From contig NC_088677.1 of NCBI RefSeq assembly GCF_950023065.1, positions 14,278,001 to 14,342,000 on the forward strand: DNA of 64,000 nucleotides, in the 5' to 3' direction. The translations under genes were made by a program, and so were the position numbers. The notes under the pieces are model-generated. The model searched no databases. It was not told the origin of the DNA and saw only the letters and a program-made list of their open reading frames with translations. The stretch comes from Planococcus citri. Its lineage: Eukaryota; Arthropoda; Insecta; Hemiptera; Pseudococcidae. Below are positions 48,231 to 60,757 of this stretch, piece after piece; position 1 is the first letter of the stretch; every line of letters begins with the position of its first letter.

Positions 48231-48499
48231 AAAAAACTAATTTTATAGATGGAAATTCAGGTATATTTGGTTTGAGAATTTTTTTAATCCATTTCCTCCA
48301 AAATTCCAGAATGAAATTTGATTTTACCTGGTAAATTTTCACATCTATGAAGAGTTTGAAAATGTACTTACTAGCTTTTTGGGTAAAATTTTCAAAATTT
48401 ATAGGTGCTTATTCTGAGATTTCATTTGCATAAATGCAACACGTAGGTCCATGTTGGTATTTAGGTGAGATGTATAGTTAGGTACCTTTGGGGTTTTTT

Positions 48500-48730
48500 A
48501 CCCCTTTGAACAAGGTTGACTTTGGAAATAAACAGTCATAAATTAAGTGACATGAAAATATTCATTCACATAAAGAACATGTGAGAGATAAAAACAAAAA
48601 TGAATAAAATTACCTACACAGAGTATGTGTTGAATAATACCTATGCTTGGGTGCTATATGTTGGCGTATGGTAAATGCCATAAAATTTGCTGCTAGATTA
48701 TGGTCTGTGAAACACAACCTAAATGCCACA
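48500..48730 (-). repeat. Probable start of Ty3/gypsy 3' LTR
   Basis: In the orientation of the integrase remnant, a polypurine tract AGGGGGGAGTAG (48731-48742) is followed at 48730 by TGTGGCATTTAGGTTGTG, the expected TG-start of a long terminal repeat. I could not locate the matching CA end, so the left limit given is arbitrary. No second LTR is present because the element is 5'-truncated. Confidence 0.45.
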
Positions 48731-48938
48731 CTACTCCCCCCTAAGCGAGGGACTCTGTATACAAAATAAATTAATGCATGGAAAAATACATTAAAACGCT
48801 AAGATGAATAAAATATGTACATTGAAAATAAAAAAAGGGTCAAAGAAACAAGAGTCTCTACAAAAATGACTAGAATAACACGTTTTTGAAAAAATATATA
48901 TATGTTCACGACAGCACACTTATGAACACACGTATGGG

Positions 48939-49142
48939 TTAATCTTGCATAAGAAGTGAACCAGTAGGTTTACCAGCCTGACTCACTTCGTAAAGGCTAA
49001 AGTTACATAACAAGTGAGCCACCTGTTTCAAACTAGTTTTGTCAAAGTTAGCTGCGCGCACCGAATGTTTCTCAGAGATGTTCGCTAGATGTAGTACTAA
49101 CATGAGGCCTATAGAATAGGAAGTACTGGTCGGCATACCCAA
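48939..49142 (-). CDS. Unassigned open frame between integrase and LTR
   Basis: The frame includes SVRAANFDKTSLKQVAHLLC then NFSLYEVSQAGKPTGSLLMQ and ends TAA. Composition is protein-like. It lies downstream of the integrase remnant and upstream of the putative polypurine tract, where some elements carry an extra gene, but no domain is recognised. It may also be a fragment of a host gene. Confidence 0.25.
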   Translation of the reverse strand: MGMPTSTSYSIGLMLVLHLANISEKHSVRAANFDKTSLKQVAHLLCNFSLYEVSQAGKPTGSLLMQD

Positions 49143-50082
49143 AGCCCTGTTGAAATTGGGTATGCACGATGATAAATTTGACTAATGATTTTTCTGCATT
49201 TTATTGCTCTATGGGAATACTGTTGATACCAAAAATTTTGATGTGGTTCAGACTTTTTGACAACCAAGCAATTTTCACAAAATTCAATATAGTTCAAAAA
49301 ATTTTAAAATTTTTTTGAAAAAATTGTCTCCAAAAATTTTTTATTCTGTTTCTTGATACAGATAAATTATATATTTCGATGACTGTGCAATTAGAATTTC
49401 GATTAGTTAATTAGAACAGAAATTGAAAATAATTTTAAAAATTTTGAAATTTTGAAAAATTGGCTCATAAGCCTGCCGCGATGCCTATATATATATCACA
49501 CAAATGAATACATTATTGAGTATTAGATGCCTTTAAATCGTACGTTGAGCTTTGGATGACCTTTCTCGCCTTCAGGTTGCTGAGTAGGCTTGGGTTTCGC
49601 TGAATAACCTTCTGATTGACTCGTTGAATCGACATCATCTGACTTAGGCGTTGAATATGCTGGCTTTAGGCGATCCACTAACACCAATACTGCTTGTCCA
49701 TTGACCTTGACCTCAATCGCCTTATCTTTTTGGCAAATTACTCAATGGGGTCTGGTGCATGGTGGTGTGAGGTGTGTTGAATTTCTACATACCGGAGAAT
49801 GTTTGTACACATATCTAGCGCTTTTGGAACTGAATGCTTTTCCAATGCTCTGCAACACTGATTGAAGCTTCTTGACAAATTCTGGCGCATTTATCAACTC
49901 ATTGTCAGGTGCTTTTATGAAGAAATCTCCTGGAAGGTGGAGTTCAGCACCAAGTGTAAGTTGAGCTGGTGACACTTCAAGCTCGCTGTTGACTATTGAG
50001 CGCAAGTGTAGCAGAACTACTGGTAAAACATCCATCCAAGCAGTAGTCTGATGAGCCATCACATTGACCTTGAGTGTTCTAT

Positions 50083-50639
50083 TTGGACTGGGCACTCACA
50101 AAGAGGGCACTAGTGTGCCCATTGTTCCAGCTTCTTCAGACAGCATTGACATTTTAGTTTAACCTAGACCGCTTCTCATATGCAAAATAACTCCACTGGT
50201 TTTGTCGCCAACTCTGAGTAATGAACAAATGCAACAGTGCATGAGTCAACAACTGATGATGTAGTTGTGTGTGTGTACATGTGTGTTTATTGCAGATAGT
50301 AGTTGAGTTATGCATGTGCTGTTGCCTTTGTTTATTACTCAGAGTTGGTGACAAAACCAGTGGAGTTATTTTGCGTCTGAGTAGCAGTCTAGGTTAAACT
50401 AAAAGTTGATGTCAGACCGGGCTTTTCTCATCAATTGTATTTTACCAAAACATTGATTTTACAAGTTTGAAAGTAAAAATATGATTCAGTCATGATTAAT
50501 ATGCAATAATAATCATAAAAATAATGTATATCAAATTTTTTTCCCGTTAACCCTTGAAATTAATGCTTTTGTAAACGCTGATAAGAAAAGCCCCATCTGC
50601 TCACTAGCGCCCCCCCCACTTTGTGAGTGCCCGGTCCAA
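50083..50639. mobile_element. 557-bp inverted-repeat element inside integrase
   Basis: Ends read TTGGACTGGGCACTCACAAA and, reverse-complemented, TTGGACCGGGCACTCACAAA (one mismatch). AT flanks both ends (50081-50082 and 50640-50641); counting it once restores the host reading frame, so the insertion is precise. An internal hairpin at 50152-50403 has arms beginning TTTTAGTTTAACCTAGAC. No coding capacity. A 2-bp target is unlike hAT or PIF/Harbinger; it may be TA-class in a broad sense or unclassified. Confidence 0.85.
50152..50403. repeat. Internal hairpin with ~75-bp arms
   Basis: AAAATAACTCCACTGGTTTT at about 50183 pairs with AAAACCAGTGGAGTTATTTT at about 50352, and ACTCTGAGTAAT with ATTACTCAGAGT. 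The loop has (TG)n/(CA)n near 50265-50290. It lies inside the 557-bp element and may be a nested MITE or its own stem. Confidence 0.85.
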
Positions 50640-50855
50640 ATGCCACCTTTCAATATTTCCACTGGCCTGAGGATGGTAGGCTGTTGTGCGAATACAATTT
50701 GAGCTTAGAACAGCTGATATTTCTGCAAATAAGTCTGATTCAATCTTACAGCCTTGATCGGTAGTGATGGTTGCTGGTTCTCCAAATCTAGCCATCCACT
50801 CACGTGCTATTGCTTCTCCAACTGCTTCAATTTCCAGAATATATTTGTTTTTCAA

Positions 50856-51560
50856 ATAATGATCCCTCCCACCATCAATCTCTTAGTTTTTGACCAAAAA
50901 TTTTTTTGATTCGAAAATCATGTCCTTTTTCCATAGGTAGGTAAGCATTTGTAATTGCCACAACTTGTGCCAAAAATCATTTTTTATTTTTCCCAAAATT
51001 TTGGATTTTTGGTTTCTAAAATTGTTTGCGTAAGAACTTCGTATACTTACTTACATATGTATTATTATAATGGCTAAGGTAAGAGAAATTATCTGGAGAA
51101 AACGCCACGCGGGTTGTTGTGAAAGTGTGGAAAAAGCACGGTTGTGGGTTGATAAGTACTAACAGGCGCGGCGAGGACATACAGCACCTAACAAGACAAA
51201 TTAGATGAGAATATTAAGGAATACTCTACCATCAAAAAATTTCAAAAATTATAAATACAGAATTATCAGCTGATGATAAAATGAATAGGTGGACAAATTA
51301 TTGGCAATGTATGTAAGAAACAAACAATGGAACATCATTTTACATATCTATCATTCAAAGTTTTCTGATTTTTATGTCGGTATTACCTAGAGAAACTTCT
51401 CCAAAAATTTGTAATTTATTTTTAAAATCTGGATAGAAAAAGAAACGCTCATTTTGAGCATTTCCTCAAATCCCAAAATAAATCAAATAAATGTCAATTT
51501 TTTTTTAAATCTGCTAACCATGATATTATAGGTACTCCTTCCTATATGTATAATGAATCC
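50856..51560. other. Intergenic, no gene seen
   Basis: No recognised repeat or coding frame. Confidence 0.4.
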
Positions 51561-52900
51561 GTCAGATTCTTCTCGAGTCTCAAATAGTTAAGGTTGAAGA
51601 GAGAGGAAAAACCCCCAGCAGAACACGTCTCTTGATAAACTTTTAATTGGTATAAATTCGCGACGATTTTGTATCGTCTGACGAGTGCGAATTAATAATG
51701 CATTTACTCGACTCGTACCGTATACGTTGAGATATTCTACCATAATTACTATCTGTGATTTCAACGTATTAATCGGTTCGCCGCATTCGACGATGTGCTC
51801 GAAATACGTACGATATTAACCGAGTTAAAAGGCGAATTTCACTTTAACGATTCGACTCTCTACGCGCGGGAGAACTAATTCGAGTGTGAAAGCTGCATTT
51901 TGGGTTTTGGTTTTCTATTCGGGGAACATACGTGTAAAAGTTTTCTTAATTATTGATACAATATGTACGTTGATTACGTTGCCAAACATACCCTCGCGTA
52001 TTTATTTGGATTACTCTCGAGTAGGTACCTACCTAACACGAAACTTTATAGTATGCAGAAAACTCACTAACTCGTCGACTTTATACGTATACATGGAGAA
52101 TCGCATCGTTTAAAATGCATTACACGATACACACGAGTGATTGCGGTTGCATAAGTTTACCCTGCTGGGTTTTATTCGTATACGTATATAAATCTACGAT
52201 ACCGATTAGGCAACTTATTCGACACTCGATAGTAAGCAGTTTGCAGACGGGAGTATATAAGAGGGTGTTTGTAGTCGATTCGGCTGAATCGAGCTATGAA
52301 ATTGTTTTCTCTATTAAATCATCCCTTCAATAGGGAAGTATATACCTATATCTACTATAGCGTAAAGAAAAGAGAAGGTAAAACGAAAAACTATACGGTA
52401 GCGTGGATCGTCGAAGAATAAACCTTTCTTGGAAATTCCTTCCCATTGAAAATTTATTTTTCCATTTTATACCTATATACGAATAGAGCTTGGTATACTA
52501 GATAGAGAGTTGGTTTTTCATAAATATATCGTTGTGTTTGTGAAGAAATGCCGACGAGCATCGGTGGGAAAAACTGTCGATATACGTACGACGAAAAAAG
52601 ACGAAAAAAGCTGGAAAATCTTATCAACGGTGGCAAAAAATTGTCTCGATGAAAGAATTTGCATACTGCCGAACGAACGACAGTTAGATATATAGGTAGG
52701 TGGTATTCGTTGGCGTGTGTGTGTCACGATGCGATACGATGAGGGATTTTCGTGCACACAAAGGTCGTGATGACAACGTATCAAAAAGACAACATTCTCT
52801 TCACATAATCGACCTCTCAATCCGTTTATACACACTGCACAGTAGAGTACAATCTACGTGCGTAGTACAGGGTGTTACGTAAATGAGGTGCTCGAATTTC
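51561..52900. promoter_or_regulatory. Unique CpG-containing region, function unknown
   Basis: Repeat-free, CpG-containing DNA rich in words such as CGTATACG, TCGACTC and TACGTACG, similar in composition to 17.3-18.2 kb. It has overlapping open frames of 60-105 codons on both strands (for example 52510-52695 plus, 52518-52835 minus), but none has a recognisable domain. This is either regulatory/5' DNA of an unseen gene or sequence under different mutational pressure. A CAGGGTGTTACGTAAATGAG string at 52867 resembles the terminus of the elements at 55.9-61.9 kb. Confidence 0.3.
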
Positions 52901-53900
52901 GATATGAATAGTGAATAGGTAGGTGTTCGATTTTAAAGGTGTACCTTTAGGTTTCAAAAAATCGAGAAAATTAGTAGCTGGTTGAGAAATTTTTCAAAAT
53001 ACGTGGTCGTTCAATTCGGTCAAATTTGAGACCTTGTAATTTTGATACACAATCGATGTCGTTCATAAGGCAAAAAATATAAAGGAATAAAAAATCATCT
53101 TACTTGTGTTTTATAAAGTTGATTTGAATTATATGTGTCTATAGCTTTTGATTTTTGTTTAGCACCAATATTTTGATTGCATTTTGAGTTGCTTCAACTC
53201 TTTTTGATAATTTATTTGTGAGAGCCCAAGTCTGGGATCCGCTTGTTAAGGTTGAAGTGAAATATCGGTATACCTAGGTACACTTAGCACCTTGATTCTG
53301 GAGGTCTTATGAATTGCGTCGTATGATTCAGGTAGGTACCTTAAACTAAACGCTAATTTCATTTTTCAACATGAGATTCATTTTTTCTTTATAAAAACAA
53401 AATTAAAATAATAATAAACAAAAAGAAGTTGGCAATCAATTAACAAATTAAATTGGTACCAGGTTCATAAAAACCAAAAAAAAAAAAAAAAAAAAAAAAA
53501 AACGCAAAAACTACTTTGCAATCAGTGTTTAGTTGATGGCTTGTATCACTTCATCAGCAGTCGGAAAAGATGTGATTAGTTGAGTAGTTATTTCTGAAGT
53601 CTTTTTGTTCTTTTGGTTGTTGTTGGATTAACTGTGTACCTACATATTATTCTGGTTTGAAATCTGTTTTGAGACAATCCTTGATAAAGCTGTGCTTAAA
53701 GTTATTGATCGATAGTGTTGTTAATGTCAACCCCACACCTCTGTCTTGCTCCAAAAAGAAAATAAAGCCGTTTAAAATTGACCACCCAATCTTTTTTGAA
53801 GGTGAAAAATCATGACAATTTATTCCTTACTTCTGAAAATAAAGTTTGCGAAGTCAAATTTATAATGATTTGAATTTGTTTCGGAGCAAGATACTTAGCT
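52901..53900. other. Intergenic, no gene; poly(A) 27
   Basis: Contains an uninterrupted run of 27 A at 53476-53502. No coding signal. Confidence 0.45.
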
Positions 53901-54488
53901 TAGAGGAGGTGGGTCGCGATTTTTGATAAAATTTCGCGAGATATTCCAATATTTTCTCGAAAATAATTTTGACCATTTTTGAATTATTTTGCTCCCAAAA
54001 TTGGGTCCTGATTTTTGGGATTTTTGAAAAAGAGTCGTGCTAGTAAACTGAAATTATATTATACCTACGGTACGATAAATTCAAATAAGTTACTAATATT
54101 TTGACGAACATTTTTTTTGGACACGTGAAAAATTTTAAGCTTAATTTGTCATTACAATCGAATTACAAAAAGTATGACCCAGGCATTTACAAGTTTGATG
54201 ATTTTTGGTTTTTCGAAAAATTTTGATACGACCTATGCAGAAAACAGAGATTGAAAAAAAAAGACGAGTGTGTATTTCACGAAATACAGGAAGAAATTTT
54301 ACTTACTGTTTATTTATCATTGTTTATGATAAATACACAAGACTGGAAACGCAAGAAAATATCAACGCTGTTATGCTATTGGACAACAGCACAACCATAA
54401 GAAGACTCCAAAGACAGCATGTGCTGGACTCGTAATTAAAGTGTTGCATAGAGCTTAGATAACCTATCCGAGCAGAAATTTGACTTTA

Positions 54489-55272
54489 TATCGCACCTCG
54501 GGAGTAATAAGGTGACATCTCAAAAAAGTGAAATTTTACAGGAGAGTGATTTTCTTTTTTTTAAAAACTTGATTCATTATTTTTATCAACTTATAATTAA
54601 TTGTGAGGAATGAATAGCACCTCATTTTAAAGATCTGGTATCCTACTTTCATTTCGCATAAGAACACTTTGAAAAATAAAATCTTAAAGAGGAAATATTT
54701 CAATGTTTGGAAAACATTTTGAGTTAGAACCTTTCATTAAAGTTGATGTGGAGGCGGAAGGAAGCGTCCAAAAAAATTTCTTGTTAACAAAGTTGTAGAG
54801 AATTAAATTTCCAATCGACGTAATGTCGTTAGTTTTTTTCTAGAGTGCTTAGTTTTTGAGTTTTTCTCAAAAAACTAAAATTTCATTATGTGTGCAAATT
54901 CATTTTTCTGAAAAGTGTTCAATTTAAATTTTTTTTCCATTTGGTACAAATCCAATAAAAAATGCACTCCTTGTAATTATTTCTAACTGACAAACATTCA
55001 AAATAATCAAAACTGTTTGTTAACACTTTGTATGTACAAAATTTGCTCAAAAAAGGTGGCGTTTTTTGAGATGTCACCTTATAACTCCAAACAACTTGCA
55101 ATGTTGTTGGGATTTTGAGTTAGGCCATTTGGGTTTTTCACATGATCTAGATAATGTACCCAACTCAAAGTGTTATTTTTGGTTGAGGGGGGGTCATACA
55201 AGCCCCAAAAATGCAAAAACATCAAATTCAATTTTTTTTGAGATGTCACCTTATTACTCCCGAGGTGCGATA
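54489..55272. mobile_element. 784-bp TIR element, ~40-bp perfect ends, TA flanks
   Basis: The left end TATCGCACCTCGGGAGTAAT continues AAGGTGACATCTCAAAAAA and is exactly inverted at the right end (about 55233-55272). TA flanks both sides (54487-54488 and 55273-55274). A third copy of the GAGATGTCACCTTAT word lies internally near 55068, giving a nested end. Mariner-type MITE by flank; no transposase frame. Confidence 0.8.
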
Positions 55273-55890
55273 TATCTCGTTTTTCAGCTCTCATTTCGAA
55301 TAAAGTAAAAAAATTGTGATTTTTGTTATCTGGGAACGACAAAGTTACTCCTTTTACACTTCCTTTTTAGGTAGTGTAAAAAGAGCAGAAAAAAGGAGTA
55401 AAAATTTTTGCTCGGAGCATGCTCTGAGCAGCGAATAGAACAGAGCTAGGAAATTTCATGAACATCGGGCATCTTTCTAAGAATCCAAATAAGAATTCAA
55501 ACCTGAGGTGAGATTATATTGACCATACCATCAAGATTTGTTGAAGAAATATTCAAAAGCATAGAGCATATTAGATCATCCAATAAGCAAAAGGTAAATG
55601 CAAAAACTCTCTTGCAATCAGCGAATAGCTGATGGCTAGTTTTAATTGCTTCGTTGAAAAAAAAAAACAAAAAAATACTCATTTAATATTTTACGATGTT
55701 AAACTGATTTTTCACTTCGTGTTGGCTCACGTGCCAGCTCTTAAGTAACGTTTTCGCAAACTCGTAACCTTTTTATGACGTAACTTTTCTATGAGGTGCC
55801 ATATGAATTCCCAAGTTGTGGGGAATTTTTTTTGTCAATCTTCAAATGAGTGCATAACCTATCCATTGCATTCTAAAATTCAAGTCAACG

Positions 55891-56523
55891 ATGAAACGTA
55901 GGGGATAATTTCACAATAGATGCAACTCGACTAGACGAATAAAAAACGTTATAATATATAATGATAAGTTGTCCATCTTGTAAAATTGACGAGCTAGGAG
56001 CTCCTAAAAACCACAAAATCACCAATTTTGAAAAATTCATCAGAATTAAGAAAGTGTTATAATCATTCAAATGATGCCCATATCACATATGTACTTAGTA
56101 CTCGAGTGGACGTACAAAAAATGTTATTATGGTGAATTGCCTATCTTTAAAACTGACATGGAAAACTTGATTCAAAATGTCCCAATTTCGAGTTCTCCGA
56201 TTTGAATTTTTAAATTGTGTTTGTCCCTTTGATTTTGAAGATAGGGGATTGGTCATAACAACATTATTATTTTGTCCGTCTGCTGGAGTACTATGGATTA
56301 GGAGAGTCATTTAAATGATACAAACATTTTCTTATTACTGGCCAATTTTTCAAAATCGGTAAATTTTAGTTCAAAAAGTGGTGTAATTTTTTCCAGTTTA
56401 GCACATACGTAGCTCCTTCAATTTACAAAATAGGCAAATTATCATAATAATGTGCTTTGTTTGTCTCCTCGAGCTGCATCTAAGTATTGTGAAATTATTG
56501 CCCACGTTTCATTCAACACCCTG
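55891..56523. mobile_element. Nested-palindrome foldback element, copy 1
   Basis: Outer arms: ATGAAACGTAGGGGATAATT at 55891 pairs with AATTATTGCCCACGTTTCAT ending near 56512, followed by TCAACACCCTG. Inner arms: AATGATGCCCA...ACTCGAGTGGACG near 56069-56114 pairs with GTCCGTCTGCTGGAGTACT...ATCATT near 56275-56320. So two hairpins are stacked in one element. No coding capacity. The CAGGGTGTT end is lost at left. Confidence 0.75.
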
Positions 56524-57180
56524 TTATTACAATATAAGTAGGTAGGTATACTTATGACAGACGAAAATTGACATTTGAAATAGATTGAAACTTGAAAAGC
56601 AATCAATTACCATAAAAGCACATGAGCTGGTTCAATTTTGAAATCATCTTCGAAAATAATGTTGAGCATTTTAGAATTATTTTGCACCCAAAATTGGGTC
56701 CTGATTTTTTTTATTTTTGAACAGATCTCATGCAACTTGCTAAAATGAGATAACATCGTGCACGAGAATTTCATACAAGTAAATAATACATATGTACCTA
56801 TTTGATAAAAATGTTTTTTACACGTAAAAAACTCTATAGCTCAACATTTCGGTATTTTTGAAAAATTTTGATACGACCTATTTCAGCATCAAACAGATTT
56901 AAAAACGAGGGATGAGTGTGTACTTCACAGAATCCAACAAGAAATTTTACTTACTGTTTACTTGGGTTAAGTCTACTCATATAATCGACAGAAGAATTAC
57001 TTATTACCTTAGCCCAGAGTAAGGTTTTTGAGTGAATATCAGATTATATTATATGAGCTGTTATTCGTGAACTCGTAACCTTTTTACGGCGTGACTTTTG
57101 TATGAGGTGCCATATGAATTTCCAAATGAGTTCATATGCATAAGTAACCTATCCAGTGCATCCTAAAATTCAAGTCAATG

Positions 57181-57775
57181 ATGAAACGTAGCGGATAATT
57201 TCACAATAGATGCAACTCGAGTAAACGAACAAAAAACGTTATGTAATGATAAGTTGTCTATCTTGTAAAATTGAGGAGCTACGAGTAGGAGCTCCTCAAA
57301 ACCACAAATTTACCAATTTTGAAAAATTCATAACAAATAAGAGAAAATGTTTTAATCATTCAAATGATGCCCATAACCAATAGTACTCGAGTGGACGAAT
57401 AAAAAACGTTATGGCCAATTGCCTATCTTCAAAATTGACGGGGCAAACTTGATGTGAAATTTCTCAATCTCGATGAGTTCCCCAATTAGAATTCTTAAAT
57501 TGTGTTTGTCCCTTCAATTTTGAAGATAGGGGATTGGTCATAACAACATTTCGTATTTTGTTCGTCTGCTTGAGTACTATGGATTAGGAGAGTCATTTAA
57601 ATGATACAAACATTTTCTGATTAGGTATTGGCCAATTTTTCAGAATTGAAAAATTTTAGTTCAAAAAGTGGTGTAATGTTTTCCAGTTTAGCACATAGCT
57701 CTTTCATTTTACAAAATAAACAAATTATCATAATAATGTGTTTTGTTTGTCTGCTCGAGCTGTATCTACCCCGTT
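57181..57775. mobile_element. Nested-palindrome foldback element, copy 2
   Basis: The same outer and inner arm order as copy 1, starting ATGAAACGTAGCGGATAATT. The right end is truncated to GAGCTGTATCTACCCCGTTA. Its left flank (GAGGTGCCATATGAATTTCC near 57100) is also shared with copy 1, so the copies spread by segmental duplication at least in part. Confidence 0.7.
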
Positions 57776-59102
57776 ATTACGTACAATATAAGTATATTTT
57801 TTTTCTTCATATATTTATTGCTTTTACTGTTAAAAAGAAAACATCTAAAGCATAATATTATTGGTACAAAATTTCTGAATTAATTCAAAGAATGACGGAC
57901 GAAAATTGAAATTTGAAAAATTATTGAAACTTGAAAAGAAATCAATGATCATAAAGTAATAATCTTCTTGTAATCAGCAGTGGTGTCAAATTCGTGAAGA
58001 AAAAGTTCATAGCAATTTAAAATTTTGATTCGTTTTCAATTTTTTAGCTAAGAGAGGGGTGGGGGGACGGTAAAGCACAGTTTTAAACGGTAGATATAAA
58101 GCTCAAAATAATTAACGAATGGAACTTTTATTGAAAGTGAAAAAATTATGAAATTTTTTTTACTTTTGAAAATAAAGTTTGATCCATAATAAATTTTCTC
58201 GAATGTCAACGTTTCAGCAGAAAACAGTGATTGAAATAAAAATGAGTGTGTACTCCGATGAATCCTGGAAGAAATTTCACTTACTTTACTGTTTATTTGG
58301 GTGATCAGTTTATTGTTTCTCCTGATTCTGGATGTTGTAAAACAGTTCTGAAGAACGTCCCGAACGTCGACAGATAAGATATCGGAAATTTCAGCAGGAC
58401 GCAAATATTGAAAACAAAGATTCAGCGGTACTTGGAACTTTTTGAAAGTTGAAAACCTCGAAACATTTTTTACTTTTGAAAATCAAGTTCGTGTGGTCAA
58501 CTTTAATATGATTTGAGCTTTCATTCGAGGCGAAATAGAGGGATGGGGTCGCGATTTTTGTTGAAAATTTGCGAGATATTATAAAATCTCCTCGAAAATA
58601 TTTCAATTATTTTAAGCCTAAAATTGGGTGTTGATTTTGAATATTTCTGAAAAGGTGTCATGCAACTTGCTAAAAATGAATTGAAATACCTACGCGAAAA
58701 ATTCAAATATTCTGACGACAATTTTTTTTGCTCGTGTGAAAAATTTTATGTTCAACATTGTCATGGTTTTCGGTATTTTTGTGAAATTGTAATAAGTACA
58801 AGAACTATCAAAGTGGGTCAACATTTCTGCAGAAATAAGAGATTGAAAAAAAGATGAGTGTGCACTTCACGGAATCCAGGAAGAAATTTTACTTACTATG
58901 TTCAAGTGTTTACCTGAGTGATCAGTTCATCGAGGACGGAACTTGTATATGAGCTACCTTATTGAATTACCAAGGTGAGGGGAGTCTACTGGCAAAGTTT
59001 CAGCAGAACGTGAGATTGCTATTTGCTGGATATAAACTTTTATTTATTTTTTTCAATTTTCAAATGAGTGCATAACCTATTCAGTGCGTCCTAAAATTCG
59101 AG

Positions 59103-59610
59103 TCAACGAATAAAGGGTGTTACTTAAATGAAACGTTGGGGATAATTTCACAGTAGATGCAACTCGAGTGGACGAACAAAAACGTTGTACCTATGTAATG
59201 ATAAGTTGTCTATTTTATAAAATTAAGGAGCTAAGAACTCCACAAAACTGGAAATCAATTTTGAAAAATTCGTTGAAAATCAGAAAATTTTTGAATCATT
59301 CTAATGATGCCCTTTAACCCATGATACGAGATTATAGGTGATATAAAAATGTAATTATGACCAATTGCTCATCTTCAAAATTGATGGGGCAAACTTGATT
59401 CAAAACTTCCGAATTTCAAGTGCCCAAATTTGAATTTTTAAATTGCGTTTGTGTCCCTTTATTCAATTTCGAAGACAGACGATTGGTCATAACAACATTA
59501 TTATTTTGTTCGTCTGCTTGAGTACTATGGGTTGAGAGAGTCATTAAAATGATGCAAACATTTTTTTCATCACATATTGGTAGATTTTTCAAAATCGGTA
59601 AATTTTAGTT
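59103..59610. mobile_element. Nested-palindrome foldback element, copy 3 (right-truncated)
   Basis: The left terminus AAGGGTGTTACTTAAATGAA is preserved here but deleted in copies 1 and 2. The right side ends after the TTTTTCAAAATCGGTAAATT word at about 59595, so the outer right arm is missing. Confidence 0.65.
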
Positions 59611-60240
59611 GAAATTCGAAAAAGATTGAAACTTGATAAGCAATCAGTGATCATGAAGTACCTAATAACCTTATTCTTGTAATCAGCAGTGGTGCCAAGT
59701 TTTAAAATTTGTCTTCTTTGAAAATGTTTGCTAGACTTGTGAAAAATTTCAAGATCAACATTTCTGATACGACCTATCAAAATGGGTTAACATTTCAGCA
59801 GAAAACAGTGATTGAAAAAAACGACGAATGTGTACTTCGCGGAATCCAGGAAGAAATTTTACTTACTGTTGTAATTTTATGTAATTGGTTGAGCTAAAAA
59901 GGTTCTGAACGACGCGACGTCTCAAACGCCAACAGGACTCGGTTTTGGAAGTCTTCCGACTGTGTTTGAGTGAATATTTTTGAAATTCGTTTTTTTCAGT
60001 TCAAGTCCAATATGTTCTCAGACGGTTCTATCTGATATGATTTTAGATTTGAACCGTCAGAAAAAAATGAGATTTTGAAAACAAGCACCCATAAATTAAT
60101 CAAAAAAATTTTAATGGTGTTTATAACGAATTTATAAACCTGGATCGTGTTTCATTTTAAACGTTTTTGTGGCAATTCTTCCAGAACTGGAAATCCAAAA
60201 ATGTGTCAATGAAATGACTGCTGAATTGCTCCAAGCTATC

Positions 60241-60603
60241 ACATTATCGCGGTTCAAGAGGTCGAAAATAGGGCACAAACAAACTTCAGCTTTCTATCTC
60301 AACACTGTCAGATTTCAATTTCTTTTTGAGGAAATGGCTGAAAATTCAAATTTTGAAAAATTAAAAAAACCACTCTTTGGTAGGTACCTACAGGAAAATT
60401 TACAAATACATAAAATAACATATTGTGGTATACTCGACTAAATAAAAGAAAATAAGAGAAGTTCTCGACTCGTTGCGATGTCTCGAAAACATGGCATTTG
60501 AGCCAGAAATGACTCAAAACAGGTTGGCTTTCTGACTAAAGCTAAACACTCGCGACTGGGTAGGTAAATACACTAAAGATAGGTAGGTACTTACACAAAC
60601 ATA
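60241..60603 (+). repeat. 363-bp direct duplication, copy 1
   Basis: ACATTATCGCGGTTCAAGAG to TTACACAAACATA matches 60758-61123 with over 90% identity by eye. Differences include a shorter A-run and loss of AGGTACCT-type bases. Non-coding. Confidence 0.85.
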
Positions 60604-60757
60604 TCATTTTTTCATTTGAATAAAATGGAAGCTTACTTTCGATTTTTAACAAATTTTCGCGAGATATTCTAATACCTCTTCATAAATATTTCAATTATTT
60701 TGAGACCAAGATGGGGTGCTGATTCTTATGTTTTTTGAAAAAGGTGTCATGCGACTT

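Larger units (their letters stand above)
49523..50855 (-). pseudogene. Ty3/gypsy integrase remnant, 5'-truncated and split
   Basis: Upstream part (50642-50855) encodes the retroviral-type integrase core: ARFGEPATITTDQGCKIESD holds the second catalytic aspartate, and TTAYHPQASGNIERWH surrounds the catalytic glutamate region. A 557-bp element interrupts at 50083-50639. The downstream part resumes at 50080 (DVLPVVLLHLRSIVNSELEV, then LTLGAELHLPGDFF), has an in-frame TGA near 49742, then continues as KAIEVKVNGQAVLVLVDRLK before TAA at 49523, the C-terminal SH3-like fold plus a K/P/S-rich tail. Reverse transcriptase and RNase H are absent upstream of 50855. Not functional. Confidence 0.85.

Noticed and set aside
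52454..52882. Overlapping frames on both strands in the CpG-containing region
   Set aside because: Frames of similar length on both strands and no recognisable protein; low stop-codon density from higher GC explains them.
54205..54435. 76-codon frame with a plausible charged sequence
   Set aside because: Overlaps a module repeated six times in 54-63 kb whose other copies are not open in this frame.
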